Part shown: in pieces, positions 44,924 through 53,432 of the stretch
Layout: the number at the start of each line of letters is the position of its first letter
Position numbering within the stretch: position 1 is the first letter of the stretch
Assembly (NCBI RefSeq): GCF_039831995.1
Contig: NZ_JBDOIO010000005.1
Span: forward strand, 248,001 to 312,000
DNA: 64,000 nucleotides
Reading direction: 5' to 3'
From: Paenibacillus pabuli
Lineage (GTDB): Bacteria > Bacillota > Bacilli > Paenibacillales > Paenibacillaceae
Notes under the pieces: model-generated
What the model saw: the letters and a program-made list of their open reading frames with translations, nothing else
Database searches by the model: none
What the model was told of the DNA's origin: nothing
Translations under genes and position numbers: made by a program

Positions 44924-45532
44924 TTACATATGAATCCATTTCCATATCATCATGGCAGCCATCATGATCATCACCACTGCCGATAACCGATTGAAGACGA
45001 GACTGATCCGTCCAGTAGAATCCGTTCTTCCAATCCACCTTCCGGCACTTGCGAGTCCAAGGAACCATATCCACGAAACCGAAGCTGCCGTGATGGCAAA
45101 AGTAATCCGATCCATTCCTTCATACTGAAGCGAGCTGGTACCGATTACAGCTACCGTATCCAGCAGTGCATGCGGGTTAAGCAGGGATACTGAAGCTGCG
45201 AAAGCAATCTGACGCCCAGCGGTCAACACGGATGATGAACCACTCACAGTTCCGGATGACTTCCATATGCTCCATGCCATATACAGCAGAAATGCACTCC
45301 CCCCTGCATACAGCACACCGGAGAGCAGCGGCCATTGCAGCAAAATGAGGGACACTCCTCCGACCGCGGTCCCAATTAATAACGTATCGCTAATGCCCGC
45401 TGTCACCACCGCCGGAAGTGCACGCAGTAAACTTCGCTGGCTCATTCCCTGGTTAAAAATAAACACATTCTGCACACCAAGTGGCAGGATCAGGCCAAAC
45501 GCCAGTACCACGGCATGAAAAAATACACTCAT
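44924..45532 (-). CDS. LysE/ArgO family amino-acid exporter
   Basis: A 202-residue membrane protein with about six helices, the standard LysE/ArgO size. The opening FGLILPLGVQNVFIFNQG and the later SLLNPHALLDTV are family motifs. These exporters remove excess basic amino acids. The gene is divergent from a MocR regulator, with two direct repeats in the shared gap, so its expression is probably controlled by that regulator. Its ribosome site AAGGGGGA is within a possible hairpin (45540-45570). Confidence 0.92.
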   Translation of the reverse strand: MSVFFHAVVLAFGLILPLGVQNVFIFNQGMSQRSLLRALPAVVTAGISDTLLIGTAVGGVSLILLQWPLLSGVLYAGGSAFLLYMAWSIWKSSGTVSGSSSVLTAGRQIAFAASVSLLNPHALLDTVAVIGTSSLQYEGMDRITFAITAASVSWIWFLGLASAGRWIGRTDSTGRISLVFNRLSAVVMIMMAAMMIWKWIHM

Positions 45533-45539
45533 TGTTCAT

Positions 45540-45570
45540 CCCCCTTGTATATATCTCTATATTAGGGGGG
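45540..45570 (-). promoter_or_regulatory. Hairpin covering the lysE-type ribosome binding site
   Basis: The Shine-Dalgarno of the gene at 44924 (GGGGG, plus-strand CCCCC at 45540-45544) can pair with CCCCCC (45565-45570) in the same leader, extended by an A/T stem to about 12 bp with one mismatch. In the RNA the start region would be masked. It could equally be only a DNA site. Confidence 0.4.
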
Positions 45571-45589
45571 ATGACTTTCCGTGTGACCC

Positions 45590-45651
45590 ACCAATTGGGT
45601 GGCATGGAGACCAACCAAAATGATATAGTGGTCGGTATACCAATAAGGTGG
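45590..45651. promoter_or_regulatory. Direct repeats between lysE-type and MocR genes
   Basis: ACCAATTGGGTGG (45590-45602) and ACCAATAAGGTGG (45639-45651) match in 11 of 13 bases in the same direction, 49 bp apart. MocR/PdxR regulators are known to bind spaced direct repeats in the gap to their target gene. Confidence 0.55.
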
Positions 45652-45687
45652 TTCAATCATCTACTCCCAACTGGAGGCAAGTTAGGC

Positions 45688-47175
45688 ATGAAGCATACCG
45701 ATCCAAGACAGGGCATTGACTGGAAACCTGATCCCGCTTCACCCCTGTCCCTGTTTCGTCAGATTGAAGTATATATCCGTGAGAAAATAACGACCGGAGA
45801 ATGGACAGCGGGCTACCGCCTGCCTTCCCAGCGAGTACTGGCACAGTCCATGGGCATCAACCGCAGTACACTCGTCGCTGCGCTGGACAACCTGACCGCC
45901 GCTGGCATGATTGAAGGTAAACGCGGCGGCGGAACCTATGTCTCCGGTTCCGGCTGGCATGTGCTTGCCCAAGGGGCACCGCCCAACTGGAACGAAGCAA
46001 TCGAAGAAGGCTGGTATTACCCTAACCTCCCTGAAGTACAGCTCATTAACCGTGCCGAGTTCCAGCCTGGCATCATTCGGCTCGGAACCGGAGAGCTTGC
46101 ACCTGAACTAATGCCGGAAGATGGCTTCAATGACATTCTGCGTTCCCTCTCGGAACGCTCCCGTACATTAAACTACCTTGAGCCTCAAGGCAGTCAGGAG
46201 CTTCGTGAGGCCTTGTCTGACTATCTACTGTCCTGCGGCATTCAGGTGTCTCCAAGTGCCGTTCTAATCGTCTCGGGCTCGCTTCAGGCGCTGCATTTGA
46301 TATCGGTCGGCCTGCTTCCCCGCGGGTCAGCCGTCCTGCTGGAAAAGCCCTCCTATCTCTATTCCATTCATGCCTTTCAATCCGCGGGATTAAAAATGAA
46401 TGGCATCCCCATGGATGCGGGCGGATTACACATACAGCGTCTGGAAGATATGATCCGGGGAGGCATTCATCAGGGTCACACTTCGCCGCTGCTCTACACC
46501 ATACCGAGCTTCCACAATCCGACGGGCTCCGTCATGAGCGACGCTCGCCGAAACGAGTTGATGTCTGCAGCCCGTGCCGGAGGCATATCCATTCTGGAGG
46601 ATGCTGCCTACACGGACCTGTGGCTGGACATGCCCCCGCCGCTATCGTTAAAAGCGAGGGACACGGATGGTCGCGTGCTTCATATGGGCACGCTGTCCAA
46701 AGCTGTCAGCCCCGGCCTGCGTCTTGGGTGGCTGGTGGGACCTGAGCCGGTTATTCGCCGTCTGGCAGACATCAAGATGCAGACGGATTATGGCACCAGC
46801 TCACTGGCTCAGGAAGCGGCCGCTCTCTGGTTTGGGGAAGGATACCATACCCGCCACATGAACCATCTGCGGCCAGAGCTTCGCCGCCGTAGAGACTTCA
46901 TGCTGGAGCTGCTGGAACGTTATTTCAAGGACATTGCCGAGTGGAACAAACCAGCCGGAGGCTTCTACATCTGGCTCAGGTTCACTGCCGCCACACTTTC
47001 GATTCGCCAGCTATTTCATGCCTGTCTCCAAGATGGTGTGCTCATTCATCCTGGATTTCTGTATGATCGCCTGGATGCGGACCACCTTCGTTTGTCCTAT
47101 GCGTATGCTTCGCAAGGCGAGCTGGAGCGCGGGATGCAGCTACTGGCGCAAGCAGCCAGAAAGCTGTTGGGTTAA
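45688..47175 (+). CDS. MocR/PdxR-type regulator (GntR helix-turn-helix plus aminotransferase domain)
   Basis: A 495-residue chimera: an N-terminal GntR-type winged helix (about residues 20-85, RLPSQRVLAQSMGINRSTLVAAL) joined to a class I aminotransferase fold. The PLP lysine is in MGTLSKAVSPGLRLGW near residue 335 and the aspartate partner in ILEDAAYTDLW. Such proteins use PLP or its amino-acid adduct as the signal. ATG 45688 is preferred for its GGAGG 10 bases upstream; the open frame runs up to 45481, into the divergent gene. It likely controls the exporter. Confidence 0.9.
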   Translation: MKHTDPRQGIDWKPDPASPLSLFRQIEVYIREKITTGEWTAGYRLPSQRVLAQSMGINRSTLVAALDNLTAAGMIEGKRGGGTYVSGSGWHVLAQGAPPNWNEAIEEGWYYPNLPEVQLINRAEFQPGIIRLGTGELAPELMPEDGFNDILRSLSERSRTLNYLEPQGSQELREALSDYLLSCGIQVSPSAVLIVSGSLQALHLISVGLLPRGSAVLLEKPSYLYSIHAFQSAGLKMNGIPMDAGGLHIQRLEDMIRGGIHQGHTSPLLYTIPSFHNPTGSVMSDARRNELMSAARAGGISILEDAAYTDLWLDMPPPLSLKARDTDGRVLHMGTLSKAVSPGLRLGWLVGPEPVIRRLADIKMQTDYGTSSLAQEAAALWFGEGYHTRHMNHLRPELRRRRDFMLELLERYFKDIAEWNKPAGGFYIWLRFTAATLSIRQLFHACLQDGVLIHPGFLYDRLDADHLRLSYAYASQGELERGMQLLAQAARKLLG

Positions 47176-47183
47176 CAACAAAT

Positions 47184-47233
47184 AAACCGCCTTGTACTGG
47201 AAGGAGGACATCCTTCAGCTCAAAGCGGTTTTT
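47184..47233. terminator. Bidirectional terminator between convergent genes
   Basis: AAACCGC and GCGGTTTTT enclose an inner hairpin CTGGAAGGA/TCCTTCAG. It serves the MocR gene and the sugar-transport operon that ends at 47240. Confidence 0.8.
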
Positions 47234-47239
47234 CACCTG

Positions 47240-48067
47240 TTATCCCTTAACTGCACCTTCTGCAATACCCTCCATAATGAACTTTTGGAAGAAGGCATAG
47301 ATCACAACAACCGGAATTGCAGTGAGCACCAGGGATGACAGAATCAGCGGCCATTCCTTGTTGTATTCGCCAAACAGCATATTGGTGGACAGAATCAGCG
47401 TGTAGCGATTCACATCAGTCAGCATAAGCAGCGGGAGCAAGAAGTCATTCCATATCCACAGGAAGTCCAGAATGGCGATCGTAACCGTAATCGGCAGCAG
47501 CAGCGGAAAAATAATCTGGAAAAAGGTCTGCACCTCATTGCATCCATCCATCTGTGCCGATTCTTCCAATTCACGCGGAATAGACTTCACAAACCCGTGA
47601 TAGAGGAAGATCGCCATATTGACACCAAGCCCAATATAGATTAGTGCGAGTCCGTATGTGCTTCCCTGTACCGCCATACCTTTGGCAACCCGGGTGAGCG
47701 GAATCATGATGGAATGAAAAGGCACCAGCATTGAAGCCACAAACAGGAAGAAAATCAGGTTGCTCAGTCTGCCTGCAGTACGGGACAGCTTGTATCCGGC
47801 CAGCGAAGCGCAGAACACAATGCCGCCAATGCCCAGGAAGGATACAATCGCTGAATTCATCGAGCTGCCCAGCAGATTGATTTTGTTAAACGCATCGGAG
47901 TAATTCTCCCAATGAAGCGTCGTCGGCAGTGCGATAAACGACTGGAACATCTCCCCCTGTGTTTTGAACGAGTTTACGACAGCCATATAGATTGGCAGCA
48001 TGGCCACGAGGGAACCCAGCACGAGCAGCAGTCGGATCAGGTAGCTGTTTAATCGTTGCATCCTCAT
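47240..48067 (-). CDS. Carbohydrate ABC transporter permease (MalG type)
   Basis: A 275-residue permease with six membrane helices and the EAA loop EESAQMDGCNEVQTFFQIIFPLL near residue 165. It pairs with the MalF-type permease at 48064, overlapping it by 4 bases (ATGA). In this family the ATPase is often a shared MsmX-type protein encoded elsewhere, and none is present in the cluster. Its C-terminus ends FIMEGIAEGAVKG, usual for the family. Confidence 0.93.
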   Translation of the reverse strand: MRMQRLNSYLIRLLLVLGSLVAMLPIYMAVVNSFKTQGEMFQSFIALPTTLHWENYSDAFNKINLLGSSMNSAIVSFLGIGGIVFCASLAGYKLSRTAGRLSNLIFFLFVASMLVPFHSIMIPLTRVAKGMAVQGSTYGLALIYIGLGVNMAIFLYHGFVKSIPRELEESAQMDGCNEVQTFFQIIFPLLLPITVTIAILDFLWIWNDFLLPLLMLTDVNRYTLILSTNMLFGEYNKEWPLILSSLVLTAIPVVVIYAFFQKFIMEGIAEGAVKG

Positions 48068-48948
48068 GCTTCCACCTCTTTCTTCTTCATGACGGTGATC
48101 TGGATGAGTGTGAAGATGAGCACGATAATAAACAGTACAACCGATTTGGCACTGGCATAGCCGTATCTGAAGTTGTTGGAGAAGGCTTCTTCATAGATAT
48201 TCATAGTGATGACTTGCGTGGCCCTGCCCGGACCGCCACCTGTCAGACCATACACCACTTCAAACACCTTGAATGCACCGTTCAGCGTCAGGAAGAAACA
48301 GATGGTAACAGCGTGGGTGATCATCGGCAGCACCACATTGCGAAGCACCTGAAAAGCGTTGGCTCCGTCAATAACAGCCGCTTCCTTAAGGCTCTTCGGC
48401 ACGCCTTGCAGGGCAGCCAGATAGATAATCATCATGTACCCTATACCGTTCCAGAGTGATACAGTCAGGATCGAGTAAAATGAAAACTTCGGATCCCCTA
48501 GCCATTGCTGATCCAGAAACGTGAAGGCCAGTTTCTCGGCCAGCTGTGGCAGAACCTGAGAGAAAATGAACGTCCACATGAAGGCACTGATGATTGTACT
48601 GATCATGTTCGGCATGAAGAACAAGGTCCGGAAGAGCCCCTTGCTGCGCGTCCGTGTCTCAATGAACACGGCGAGCAGCAAGGCAATCCCATTTTGCAGA
48701 ATCAGCATAAACACCACGTACTTAAGTGTGAACCACAGGGAATTCAGGAAGTCGGGATCCTCCTTGAACAATTCCACAAAATTTCCAAGGCCAATAAAGC
48801 TGTAATCCTGATTCAAGCCGTTCCAGTCCGTCAAGCTGTAGAACATGCCGCTAAACGTGGGGTACAGCAGGAAAATCGCATAGATGACAAAGGCAGGCGC
48901 AGTGAACGCGAGCAGTGACAGATACTTTTTGAATACATTCGTAGCCAT
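48064..48948 (-). CDS. Carbohydrate ABC transporter permease (MalF type)
   Basis: A 294-residue permease with six membrane helices and EAA loop KEAAVIDGANAFQVLRNVVLP near residue 195. Together with the MalG-type protein it forms the membrane channel for a sugar taken up by the lipoprotein at 49027. AGGGGGAGAACC precedes the ATG. Located 78 bases after the binding-protein gene. Confidence 0.93.
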   Translation of the reverse strand: MATNVFKKYLSLLAFTAPAFVIYAIFLLYPTFSGMFYSLTDWNGLNQDYSFIGLGNFVELFKEDPDFLNSLWFTLKYVVFMLILQNGIALLLAVFIETRTRSKGLFRTLFFMPNMISTIISAFMWTFIFSQVLPQLAEKLAFTFLDQQWLGDPKFSFYSILTVSLWNGIGYMMIIYLAALQGVPKSLKEAAVIDGANAFQVLRNVVLPMITHAVTICFFLTLNGAFKVFEVVYGLTGGGPGRATQVITMNIYEEAFSNNFRYGYASAKSVVLFIIVLIFTLIQITVMKKKEVEA

Positions 48949-49026
48949 AGGTTCTCCCCCTCTTCACTATAAGCAGACTCGCGTAAACGGGGGAACGAAG
49001 AACGTTCTGCCAGCCGTTTCATCTGC

Positions 49027-50307
49027 CTACTTGTTGACTTTGTTGTAGGATTTCCACGCCTTGTCGAGCGCATCGATAACCTGCTGTTGATCCAGTTGAC
49101 CGGAATAGTAACCTTGCAGTGCTTTGCCTGATTCATCCTTAACAGCTTGAGGAATCGAAGGATCCTGATAGGCTTTGCCTTCATTGACATACTTCAATGC
49201 ATCATCTACCCATGGGAAGCTTTTGAAGTCATGGATTTTCGCTACCGGATTGAATTTCAGGGCTTCGTAGAACGCACTTGAATCCTTATCATCGAGAATA
49301 TAGTTTACAAAGTCGAGTGCAACTTCCTTGTTTTTGCTTGAAGAGGATACCGCCAGTGACGTGGAGGTGCTCAGGTTGATTTTCGTATCATCCGGGTTAT
49401 CATTGATCGGTAGTGGAGCCACGCCAAAGTTAATATCCGGATTGGACTTCAGGATGGTCTCCGCGAACCACGGCCCCTGAATCCACATGGCTGCTTTGCT
49501 TGTTGCAAAAGCTGCTGATCCATCGTCTCCGCCTACTTCCAGTGCTTTATCCGTACCATTAGCATTCACGAGATCGAAGACATCGAACAATGCTTTCATA
49601 TCCGCAAATGATCCCTGATCCTGATTCATCTTGTCCATGAAGTCCTTGTGCTCCGATTGTGTCAATGCACCCACAGTAAGCGGCAGGAAGAGCTGCGGGA
49701 TCCACGCCTCCTTGTAGGACAGTTCAAATGGTGTAATTCCCGCCGATTTGAGTTTTTCCACGACCGCTTTCATTTCCGTTAATGTCGTTGGTACCTCCAG
49801 TCCCTGCTCCTCGAAAATATCCTTGTTATAGAGGTACCCCCATGACAACGTTTCCATAGGGACGGCCACGACTTTGCCTTCCGCATCCATAACGGATGGT
49901 TTAACGGAATCGAGTAATTTGTCTACAAAAGGCTGATCAGACAGATCCTCCAGATAGCCCGCTTTGCTGAATGGCGGAATTTCGTTCACGGCGTGAAGCG
50001 CGAACACATCCGGAGCATCATTGGAGGCCAGCCGTGTCTTCAGAATCTGCGGTGCATTATCTGCTGGCGGCATCTCCAGTTGTACGTTAACCTCGATGTT
50101 TTTCTCGGCTTTCTCCTTGGCTTTGAACTGTTCTATATATTTATCGTAATGTTCTTTCAGCCGCGGCTGTGCTATGAAAACCTTGAGTGACACGGTGCTG
50201 CCTGATGCAGACCCTTCTGCCGAACCATCCGTACCTGCATTAGAACCGCAGCCTGCGAGCAACACACTCACCAGTACCGCACTTGCTACGCTTTTCCATA
50301 CTTTCAT
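49027..50307 (-). CDS. Sugar ABC transporter substrate-binding lipoprotein
   Basis: A 426-residue family 1 extracellular solute-binding protein. The signal sequence ends in the lipobox VLLAGCGSN (Cys near residue 20). The mature part has the maltose-binding fold pattern (PPADNAPQILKTRLASNDAPDVFALH, AMWIQGPW). The sugar is unknown; context with a GH42 beta-galactosidase suggests beta-galactosides or galactan oligomers. A promoter with TATAAT at 50352-50357 and a near-cre site lie upstream. Confidence 0.93.
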   Translation of the reverse strand: MKVWKSVASAVLVSVLLAGCGSNAGTDGSAEGSASGSTVSLKVFIAQPRLKEHYDKYIEQFKAKEKAEKNIEVNVQLEMPPADNAPQILKTRLASNDAPDVFALHAVNEIPPFSKAGYLEDLSDQPFVDKLLDSVKPSVMDAEGKVVAVPMETLSWGYLYNKDIFEEQGLEVPTTLTEMKAVVEKLKSAGITPFELSYKEAWIPQLFLPLTVGALTQSEHKDFMDKMNQDQGSFADMKALFDVFDLVNANGTDKALEVGGDDGSAAFATSKAAMWIQGPWFAETILKSNPDINFGVAPLPINDNPDDTKINLSTSTSLAVSSSSKNKEVALDFVNYILDDKDSSAFYEALKFNPVAKIHDFKSFPWVDDALKYVNEGKAYQDPSIPQAVKDESGKALQGYYSGQLDQQQVIDALDKAWKSYNKVNK

Positions 50308-50351
50308 CTCTTATGACCTCCCGGTGTGGCTGGTTTGTCTTTCATAGGCCC

Positions 50352-50409
50352 ATTATATCTCACGAAATGAAAGCGCTTCATTGGATAAAATTAGACTCGT
50401 TTATTGGAT
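50352..50409 (-). promoter_or_regulatory. Promoter, cre-like site and direct repeats before the sugar operon
   Basis: Minus strand -10 TATAAT (50352-50357). ATGAAAGCGCTTCAT (50367-50381) fits the CcpA consensus WTGNAANCGNWNNCW with one mismatch and covers the -35. Two ATTGGAT repeats (50380-50386, 50403-50409) are 23 bp apart, about two helix turns, a possible response-regulator site. Confidence 0.5.
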
Positions 50410-50420
50410 TATTTTAAACC

Positions 50421-51521
50421 TTAATCCAACCTTGGATTCTGCAGACCAGCCTCTCCTTTCCTCATCTCCCCAGGCGAAATTCCGAAGTGCTTCTTGAATA
50501 CCCGGTAAAAATAAGATACATCCTCATAGCCTGCCATCTCTGCAATATGCTTGAATGGAATCTGTTCGTCCAGCACCCATTCCCTCGCTCTGGTCATGCG
50601 CAGCTGCACAACATAGTCCGTCACGGTCAAGCCGTATTCTTTCTTGAACATCTTGCTCAAATACTCCTTGCTGACAAAAAAGATCTGAGCCAGCTGCTCC
50701 AGCGTAATCAGCTCCATGCAATGATGCTCAATATGATGCTTCACCTCATCCAGATTCAGCTTGTTTTTGAACTTGCGCTGGGCAATCAATTGCTCCAAAG
50801 CCTGGTAATACGGCGCAGATACCCAGTCCACAGCCGAAGATATGGATGTCAGTGAGACAGAAGGCGGCAGCACGGCCGCAGAAGGCTGATCACACAGCCC
50901 ATTGGAAACACACAGCTCACCCATTAGTGTCTGCAATTCATATGCTATCCGTCCAAGCTGCTGGGGCCTGTGAATTAGGTTGATCTCCAACCTGTGCTCC
51001 AACTGCTGGAACAATTCACGCAGCCCTTGTACATTGAGATCATTGAAACGCAAGCGTACCTGCTGCTGGAACAGTGCAAACTCTCCGGAAAAGGCGGCGG
51101 GGTAGGGTTCCCAGAACTCCGGCCCCGATTCAGCCTTCTCCAATTCCCTTTTGCATTTGGCGAGAACCGCATTCAATTCATCCGGATTCACTGGCTTCAG
51201 CAGATAATCCGTGGCACGATGGCGAATCGCATGTTTGGCATAATTGAAATCATCATATCCACTGACCACAACCACCTTGATGTGCGGAAACTGCCCGCTT
51301 AATGTCTGCAGCAACTCCACACCGTCTATACCCGGCATACGCATGTCCGTAACGATAATATGAGGCTGATGCTGTTCAATCAAGCGAATGGCCTCTTCGC
51401 CATCCTCCGCCTCTCCTGCTACAGTCATGCCGAGCGTCTCCCATTCGCCGAGACTGCGCAGTATATCCCGATTCCACGGCTCATCGTCCACCAATAACAC
51501 TCTGTAATGCTCCTTGTTCAC
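50421..51521 (-). CDS. Response regulator with AraC-type DNA-binding domain (YesN type)
   Basis: A 366-residue regulator: receiver domain at the N-terminus (VLLVDDEP near residue 8, phospho-acceptor in IIVTDMRMPGIDG near residue 55, LLKPVNPDEL near 108), a helical linker, and a C-terminal AraC-type double helix-turn-helix (ITLEQLAQIFFVSKEYLSKMFKKEYG from about residue 270). The start is a GTG at 51521 that overlaps the kinase stop (GGTGA), with AGGAGG 9 bases upstream. It probably turns on the sugar transport operon next to it. Confidence 0.92.
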   Translation of the reverse strand: MNKEHYRVLLVDDEPWNRDILRSLGEWETLGMTVAGEAEDGEEAIRLIEQHQPHIIVTDMRMPGIDGVELLQTLSGQFPHIKVVVVSGYDDFNYAKHAIRHRATDYLLKPVNPDELNAVLAKCKRELEKAESGPEFWEPYPAAFSGEFALFQQQVRLRFNDLNVQGLRELFQQLEHRLEINLIHRPQQLGRIAYELQTLMGELCVSNGLCDQPSAAVLPPSVSLTSISSAVDWVSAPYYQALEQLIAQRKFKNKLNLDEVKHHIEHHCMELITLEQLAQIFFVSKEYLSKMFKKEYGLTVTDYVVQLRMTRAREWVLDEQIPFKHIAEMAGYEDVSYFYRVFKKHFGISPGEMRKGEAGLQNPRLD

Positions 51522-53308
51522 CAAGCTTCGCCTCCTGTGTCGCAGGGAATGACAACCGTAACCCTTGTTCCCTGGCCTTCTCCACTCTCCATCTTCATGC
51601 CGTATGCAGGCCCAAAGTGCATCACGATTCGCGATGCTGCATTGATCAGTCCGATGCTGGTGCCTGAGTTCCATACCCTGTCTCCTTGCCTTGACAGCCG
51701 GGACAACCTGGATTGAATCTCTGCCAGCGTGCCGGCATCCATGCCAACTCCGTTGTCACGAATGCAAATGATGACTTGCTCGTCCTCGCGGGTAACTTCG
51801 ATTTCAAGCCTCCACTCACCCTGCTTCTTCTCCAGCCCATGGACAAATGCATTCTCCACGATCGGTTGCAACGATAACTTGGGAATGTAACAATTCCCCA
51901 GGCCTTCTTCGATGTCCAACGTATATTCTAACCTGCTGGCAAAACGCTGCTTCTGGATCAACATGTAATGCTCGAGCTGATCGAGTTCGGCCTGCAGCGG
52001 TACCAGACCATCGGGTGCACGCACAATGTAGCGGAACATTTCGCTGAGGGCACGAATAACCCGATAACTGTCCGCGGGTTTTTGGGAGTACACCATGCCA
52101 CCAATCATCTGCAGCGTATTTTGCAGAAAATGCGGGTGAATCTGTGATTGCAGAGCCTTGAGCTCTGCTGTCCGTTTTTCTAGATTCATATGGTAATTTT
52201 CACGGATATGCTCTCTGATCCGGCTTGCCATCCCGTGCAGATTTTTCTCAAGCAAGCCAATCTCATCGACCCGTCCGCTGCGCACCACTTCCTTATCCTT
52301 GATCAGCTGGATGCCCTTCATGGAATTGGCCAGTCTCACGATGGGCTTCGACGTTCGCCATGCAAGGAATGCTGCCAATCCTATGGAAATCAGCGTAGCC
52401 AACCCGCCAACCACAAGTCCATACTTCATTGTTGCCAGCGCACTTTCATTAATGACATGGTCAGGGACAACTTTGATTAGACGCAACCCGGACGGATCTA
52501 TCGAATGGTAGAATACATATTCCTTCGCAGTCCGAATGAAACCGGAGTTATTATTCGTCTGTGCAAGCTTCACCAACGCTTCTGCCGATGGTTGTATCTC
52601 CTTGTTCGGCTGATAGACAGGATGGCCCGTTCCATCAGCAATGTAAGCCGAGTACTCGCCCCGGCTGTCCAGCAGCTCCAGCGTCTGATCGAATTCGGCC
52701 CACTTGATCTCCAGACTGATCGCCCCAATCTGCGCCTGATCTTCAAAGCGATTCATACTGCGGGTCATATGGAATTTCTCCGAATCGTTAGGATCATTGA
52801 TAATGGTGAAGTCCTTATGCTGTTCGAAAAGTTCATGATAGCCAGCCGGAACATCGTTGACAGTTCGGATCCGGCTTTCCATCGAATTGAATGTGAACAG
52901 CGTGTCCAATTCCTTCAGGTAAAGCTCGACACCAAATACGTAATTGCCAGCTGAATAATATACGCTGTTCAGCATGTTGAATACGGCCTTCTGTTCATCA
53001 AACCGGCTGGCAGCCGGTGCTTCCATGTTCAGCGCCAAATACTGATGAAGCTCATCGCTGATCTGAATGGAATAGATAATATTGTTCATACGGGCAAACT
53101 GTTCTCCCAAATACACCGAGGCCCAGTTCATGTTGGCCCGATTTGTTTGCATGATTTCCTCCTCCATGGAAGAACGGGCATTCTCGGCTGCCATTGCGGT
53201 CATGGCAATGACCGGCAGAACCGCCAACAAGGTCATCGTCAGAATCAGCTTATTGCGAATGCTGCGTTTGAACGGATCTGTAAGCTTCCGGTAGAAGTCG
53301 GTAAACAC
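51518..53308 (-). CDS. Sensor histidine kinase (YesM family)
   Basis: About 596 residues: one N-terminal membrane helix, an extracellular sensor (about 60-290), a second helix near 300, a HAMP segment and a His-kinase domain with phospho-acceptor QSQIHPHFLQNTLQ near residue 400, followed by an HATPase with NGVGMD near 530 and GIGL-type loop (SIGLINAASR). This is the two-helix 5TMR-less YesM plan that reads extracellular sugar or binding protein. GTG 53308 is preferred over the TTG/ATG frame to 53362 because GGGAGTGG precedes it. Operonic with the response regulator. Confidence 0.9.
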   Translation of the reverse strand: MFTDFYRKLTDPFKRSIRNKLILTMTLLAVLPVIAMTAMAAENARSSMEEEIMQTNRANMNWASVYLGEQFARMNNIIYSIQISDELHQYLALNMEAPAASRFDEQKAVFNMLNSVYYSAGNYVFGVELYLKELDTLFTFNSMESRIRTVNDVPAGYHELFEQHKDFTIINDPNDSEKFHMTRSMNRFEDQAQIGAISLEIKWAEFDQTLELLDSRGEYSAYIADGTGHPVYQPNKEIQPSAEALVKLAQTNNNSGFIRTAKEYVFYHSIDPSGLRLIKVVPDHVINESALATMKYGLVVGGLATLISIGLAAFLAWRTSKPIVRLANSMKGIQLIKDKEVVRSGRVDEIGLLEKNLHGMASRIREHIRENYHMNLEKRTAELKALQSQIHPHFLQNTLQMIGGMVYSQKPADSYRVIRALSEMFRYIVRAPDGLVPLQAELDQLEHYMLIQKQRFASRLEYTLDIEEGLGNCYIPKLSLQPIVENAFVHGLEKKQGEWRLEIEVTREDEQVIICIRDNGVGMDAGTLAEIQSRLSRLSRQGDRVWNSGTSIGLINAASRIVMHFGPAYGMKMESGEGQGTRVTVVIPCDTGGEAW

Positions 53309-53339
53309 GGCACATCCACTCCCAGGCTTAAAATAAGAC

Positions 53340-53369
53340 AAACGCCCTGGCATAAGCTGCAAGGGCGCT
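53340..53369 (-). terminator. Terminator after the beta-galactosidase gene
   Basis: Minus strand: CGCCCTTGCA-GCTTA-TGCCAGGGCG with one mismatch, then TTTGTCTTATTTT. Confidence 0.7.
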
Positions 53370-53432
53370 TTGATCTTGGTATCCTTTTTATATCATTGGA
53401 GTAAGGGTTGTCAATTCATTTATGATTTCCCA

